Below are positions 34,707-37,261 of a DNA stretch of 37,261 nucleotides, piece after piece. Positions within the stretch are counted from its first letter, which is position 1, and every line of letters begins with the position of its first letter. This DNA comes from Oscillospiraceae bacterium (GTDB lineage Bacteria > Bacillota > Clostridia > Oscillospirales > CAG-272). A program made the position numbers and the translations under genes. The notes beneath the pieces are model-generated. The model was not told the DNA's origin. It ran no database searches and saw only the letters and a list, made by a program, of their open reading frames with translations. The stretch covers positions 1-37,261 of the forward strand of contig SVTO01000026.1 in NCBI GenBank assembly GCA_015063745.1, given 5' to 3'.

Positions 34707-37261
34707 TTATTCAGCTTCAACAACACCCAGGTCGAAGATGGTGAAGAGAACGGTGTCAGTATCGTATACAACAGCAACCTTGTGAGTTACGCCGTTCCAT
34801 GCACCGCCGATAACTTCGCCGGAAACGTCCTTGCAGGTGATGTTGCCGTTAGCGTCAACAGCATACTTAACGATACCAGCGTAACCGCCGCATACTACCA
34901 TATCTTCAGCGATTTCAGGATGCTTCCAGCCGTAACCAGCGTTGTTGGCCAGAGTGCCGATGCACAGATCATCGGTTTCAATCCACCAGCTGTCTGTACC
35001 ACCCTTAGTCATGGTGATGGTCAGTTCTTCGGTGGTGCCGTCAGCGTTGATCCACTTGTCGAGCAGGATGTATCTGCCGCCGTCGTAGGTGTACATGTTA
35101 GCCATTTCGTCGGTATCCCAGTACAGTTCCTTAGCCATGTCGATGAATTCGTCCATGGTTTCGAACATGGGTTCACCTTCCAGGTTGGTGCCGAAGCCGT
35201 ACCATTCGCCGATGATAACACCGCCGATTACACGGTAAGCCTGGCCTACCTTGAAGTTAACGTTGTTGGCTGCACGAACAACCTGCTGTGCACCGGTCAT
35301 CATGTTGGTTACTACTACGTTGCTCTGCTGTACAGAACCAAGCAGGTAGTCGCCAGCGCCGAGGATTGCATCTTCGGTGATGTCTGCGTCGTAAGCATAG
35401 TTCATTACGTAGCTGTTCTTATCGAACAGAACGATGTCTGTCTGGTATTCGGTGGTGAAGCCAACTACGTCAGCATTGTCTTCATAGAAGAAGATGTAGA
35501 TGCTGTCGGTCTTGTTGCCTTCTGCATCATATACCATAGCTCTTTCGATGTATTCGCAGTTCTTGATGTACCAGTTATCGTTGGTAACGATCCCGTTGAA
35601 TACCTTGATCATGCCGTTGTCGCCGATGAAGATGTACTTATCGTTTTCGGACATGGTCTGAACGTTGCCGTCCCATACTCTGTAACCGCGTTCGAAGGTG
35701 ATGGAGCCAACATTGCGTCCGGTATCCTTGATGTCGTTTACATTCTGGGTTTCAACATGGTAAGCATCCAGTTCTTCGTCGTAAGAGGAGATGTTGTAGA
35801 TGGAACCGGGCATGAACATAGCGTCTTCCAGAGCGTTCATCGGGTAGTACTTGTAGTCACCCTTATGCCAGCCGTTGAAGGAAGCGATCTTGTAGATCTG
35901 TACGCCCATGTCGTTCTTCTTGTCGTTGATATCGTCACGGAGATCCATGGTGGAGTAACCGTAAACAGCGATCAGGTTGTCCTTGGCAGTGATGCCGGCG
36001 TAACCCAGAACAACAATAGCTTCGTCCTGGTACTTAACCTGAGGAATGTCGATGTCAACAACCTTACCGTCAACTACAGTAACCTGAATGTACTTCCACA
36101 GGAATTCATTCAGCATCTGAGCCATAGCCTTACCTTCAGCGTTCAGGTAATAGCCGCCCCATTCGTCCTGATCTCTCAGAGAAGTGAATACAGCACCTTC
36201 CAGGTTTTCGTAACCGATGGGCAGAACTCTGCCGTCCAGGTTAATCTTGGAGGTACCCTTTTCGGTGATGGTGTAGCCCTTCAGCATACCCTTGAAGATA
36301 CCGTTATCGGGATCGTCGGAGAATCTGGGGATTACACGCTGAATGTCAATGTTCTTGGCATTTTCGTCGAAGTGGCAGAGGATAACCATTTCGTTGTTAT
36401 CCTTACCGTCGTTTTCGCCGCGGTACATGTACTTGGTCAGATCCTGGATGGAAGTGAACTGAGTTACTTCTTCACCGCATTCGATGGACCATTCCTGCAG
36501 GAAGTTCAGCAGGTAGAGACCGCTGTATACGGAGTGAGTTTCACCGAATACGCACCAGTCTTCGCCGTTGAGTTTCTGCCAGTAGTCCAGAGCCAGGATA
36601 CCGGCAGCGCTCTGAGAGCCTGCCCAGTCCCAAACAGCGTCCCATACGGTCAGCTGAGCCAGTCTGTAGGTCTTGTACATAGCACGGTCAGCAACGCCGT
36701 CGCCGTCTACATCGTACAGTCTCAGTCTTGCATATGCGGTAGCGGTGTCGGGAGAAGTGGTCAGAGCGTAACGGGAGATCTTACCCTTAGCAACCTGAAC
36801 AGCTTCTGCGTACCATTCTTCAAATACGGTTTCATCCATGAAGTCAACAGCAACCTTGTTAGCGCCGTCGTCCCAGATTACCTTGTAGTACTGGTTGTTA
36901 ACCTGGTCATACCACCATTCAACCTTCCAGTTACCGGAGGAATCCTTCTTCAGGATGTTCAGAGAGTTCACGTCAACTGCAACCTGAGTCTTATCGATAA
37001 CGTAAGTGGAGGTAGCGGTGTGCGCAAACAGCATCAGTTCCGGCTTGTCAGCTTCGGAAATGTAGGGAGTGTCATAGTACTTGGTAACCAGGTTGTACTT
37101 CATCAGCTCGAAACGAGCGTTCTGCTGAGAACCGGCATTCCATACTTCCTTGATCATCAGGTTATGCGCTTCGATCATGTTAACGATACCGTTGTCAGCA
37201 ACTTCGAACAGAGCGAGGTAGGTTTCGCCGATCAGCTGCTGTTCCTGGTTGCCGGAAGTGG
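34707..37261 (-). CDS. Large secreted or surface protein, N-terminus outside the window
   Basis: At least 850 residues; the reading frame stays open to the window edge, so the start is missing. I do not recognise a family. It is acidic, rich in Asp, Asn, Tyr and Trp, and poor in Lys/Arg and Cys, with many beta-type segments and a calcium-site-like DVDGDGVADRAM (once). That pattern fits an S-layer or other wall-attached protein, whose anchor (for example SLH repeats) would be in the missing part. Codon choice is much more restricted than in most neighbours (GCT, GTT, AAC, GAA, CTG favoured), like the S1 half of ispH and atpE, suggesting very high expression. It has its own strong terminator. 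Function is inferred only. Confidence 0.75.
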   Translation of the reverse strand, partial: TSGNQEQQLIGETYLALFEVADNGIVNMIEAHNLMIKEVWNAGSQQNARFELMKYNLVTKYYDTPYISEADKPELMLFAHTATSTYVIDKTQVAVDVNSLNILKKDSSGNWKVEWWYDQVNNQYYKVIWDDGANKVAVDFMDETVFEEWYAEAVQVAKGKISRYALTTSPDTATAYARLRLYDVDGDGVADRAMYKTYRLAQLTVWDAVWDWAGSQSAAGILALDYWQKLNGEDWCVFGETHSVYSGLYLLNFLQEWSIECGEEVTQFTSIQDLTKYMYRGENDGKDNNEMVILCHFDENAKNIDIQRVIPRFSDDPDNGIFKGMLKGYTITEKGTSKINLDGRVLPIGYENLEGAVFTSLRDQDEWGGYYLNAEGKAMAQMLNEFLWKYIQVTVVDGKVVDIDIPQVKYQDEAIVVLGYAGITAKDNLIAVYGYSTMDLRDDINDKKNDMGVQIYKIASFNGWHKGDYKYYPMNALEDAMFMPGSIYNISSYDEELDAYHVETQNVNDIKDTGRNVGSITFERGYRVWDGNVQTMSENDKYIFIGDNGMIKVFNGIVTNDNWYIKNCEYIERAMVYDAEGNKTDSIYIFFYEDNADVVGFTTEYQTDIVLFDKNSYVMNYAYDADITEDAILGAGDYLLGSVQQSNVVVTNMMTGAQQVVRAANNVNFKVGQAYRVIGGVIIGEWYGFGTNLEGEPMFETMDEFIDMAKELYWDTDEMANMYTYDGGRYILLDKWINADGTTEELTITMTKGGTDSWWIETDDLCIGTLANNAGYGWKHPEIAEDMVVCGGYAGIVKYAVDANGNITCKDVSGEVIGGAWNGVTHKVAVVYDTDTVLFTIFDLGVVEAE

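Overview
The window looks like a chromosomal segment of a G+C-rich Clostridia (Bacillota), probably an uncultured gut-type Oscillospirales relative. The main grounds are an IspH protein fused to ribosomal S1 repeats (a Clostridia signature), AddAB in place of RecBCD, strong AGGAGG ribosome-binding sites, sigma-A promoters, and a surface protein with S-layer-homology-like repeats. G+C is roughly 55-60% by eye. The species call is an inference. I saw no rRNA, tRNA, CRISPR array, phage gene or transposase.

Layout. 1-193: a cluster of small palindromes. 194-3071 (minus): a secreted SLH/beta-trefoil/M23 peptidase-like protein and a secreted glycerophosphodiesterase-like protein. 3149-8785 (minus): an apparent operon rpiR-type regulator, BaiN/HI0933 flavoprotein, cmk, plsC, ispH-S1, with 4-nt overlaps at two junctions. 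8786-9092: a divergent control region with two good promoters and palindromes. 9093-15722 (plus): a complete F1Fo ATP synthase operon in the order I-a-c-b-delta-alpha-gamma-beta-epsilon. It has a delta subunit reduced to its C-terminal part, a longer subunit a, and a c subunit with a mixed ion-site signature. 15800-23761 (minus): addB, a DMT-family transporter, addA. 23989-24777 (plus): an unrecognised lipoprotein. 24862-27276 (minus): two tandem beta-lactamase/family VIII esterase-like hydrolases. 27547-30218 (plus): a znuA-znuC-znuB zinc/manganese ABC transporter. 30298-31830 (minus): a MerR-type regulator fused to two copies of a four-helix membrane module, preceded by its own MerR-type 19-bp-spacer promoter. 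32052-34451 (minus): rbfA-nrnA-truB. 34707-37261 (minus, runs off the window): a large secreted or surface protein, N-terminus missing.

Most of the window is housekeeping: isoprenoid, phospholipid and nucleotide synthesis, translation, energy, recombination and metal uptake. The most unusual items are (1) the membrane-anchored MerR protein with a duplicated membrane domain, a strong internal ribosome-binding site that could release the membrane part alone, and a textbook autoregulatory MerR operator; (2) the minimal delta subunit and other departures in the ATP synthase, together with Shine-Dalgarno/hairpin/ATG arrangements before atpE and atpD; and (3) an internal start inside ispH-S1 that could make free S1 protein.

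All functional calls come from reading motifs and gene order by eye. No database search was run.
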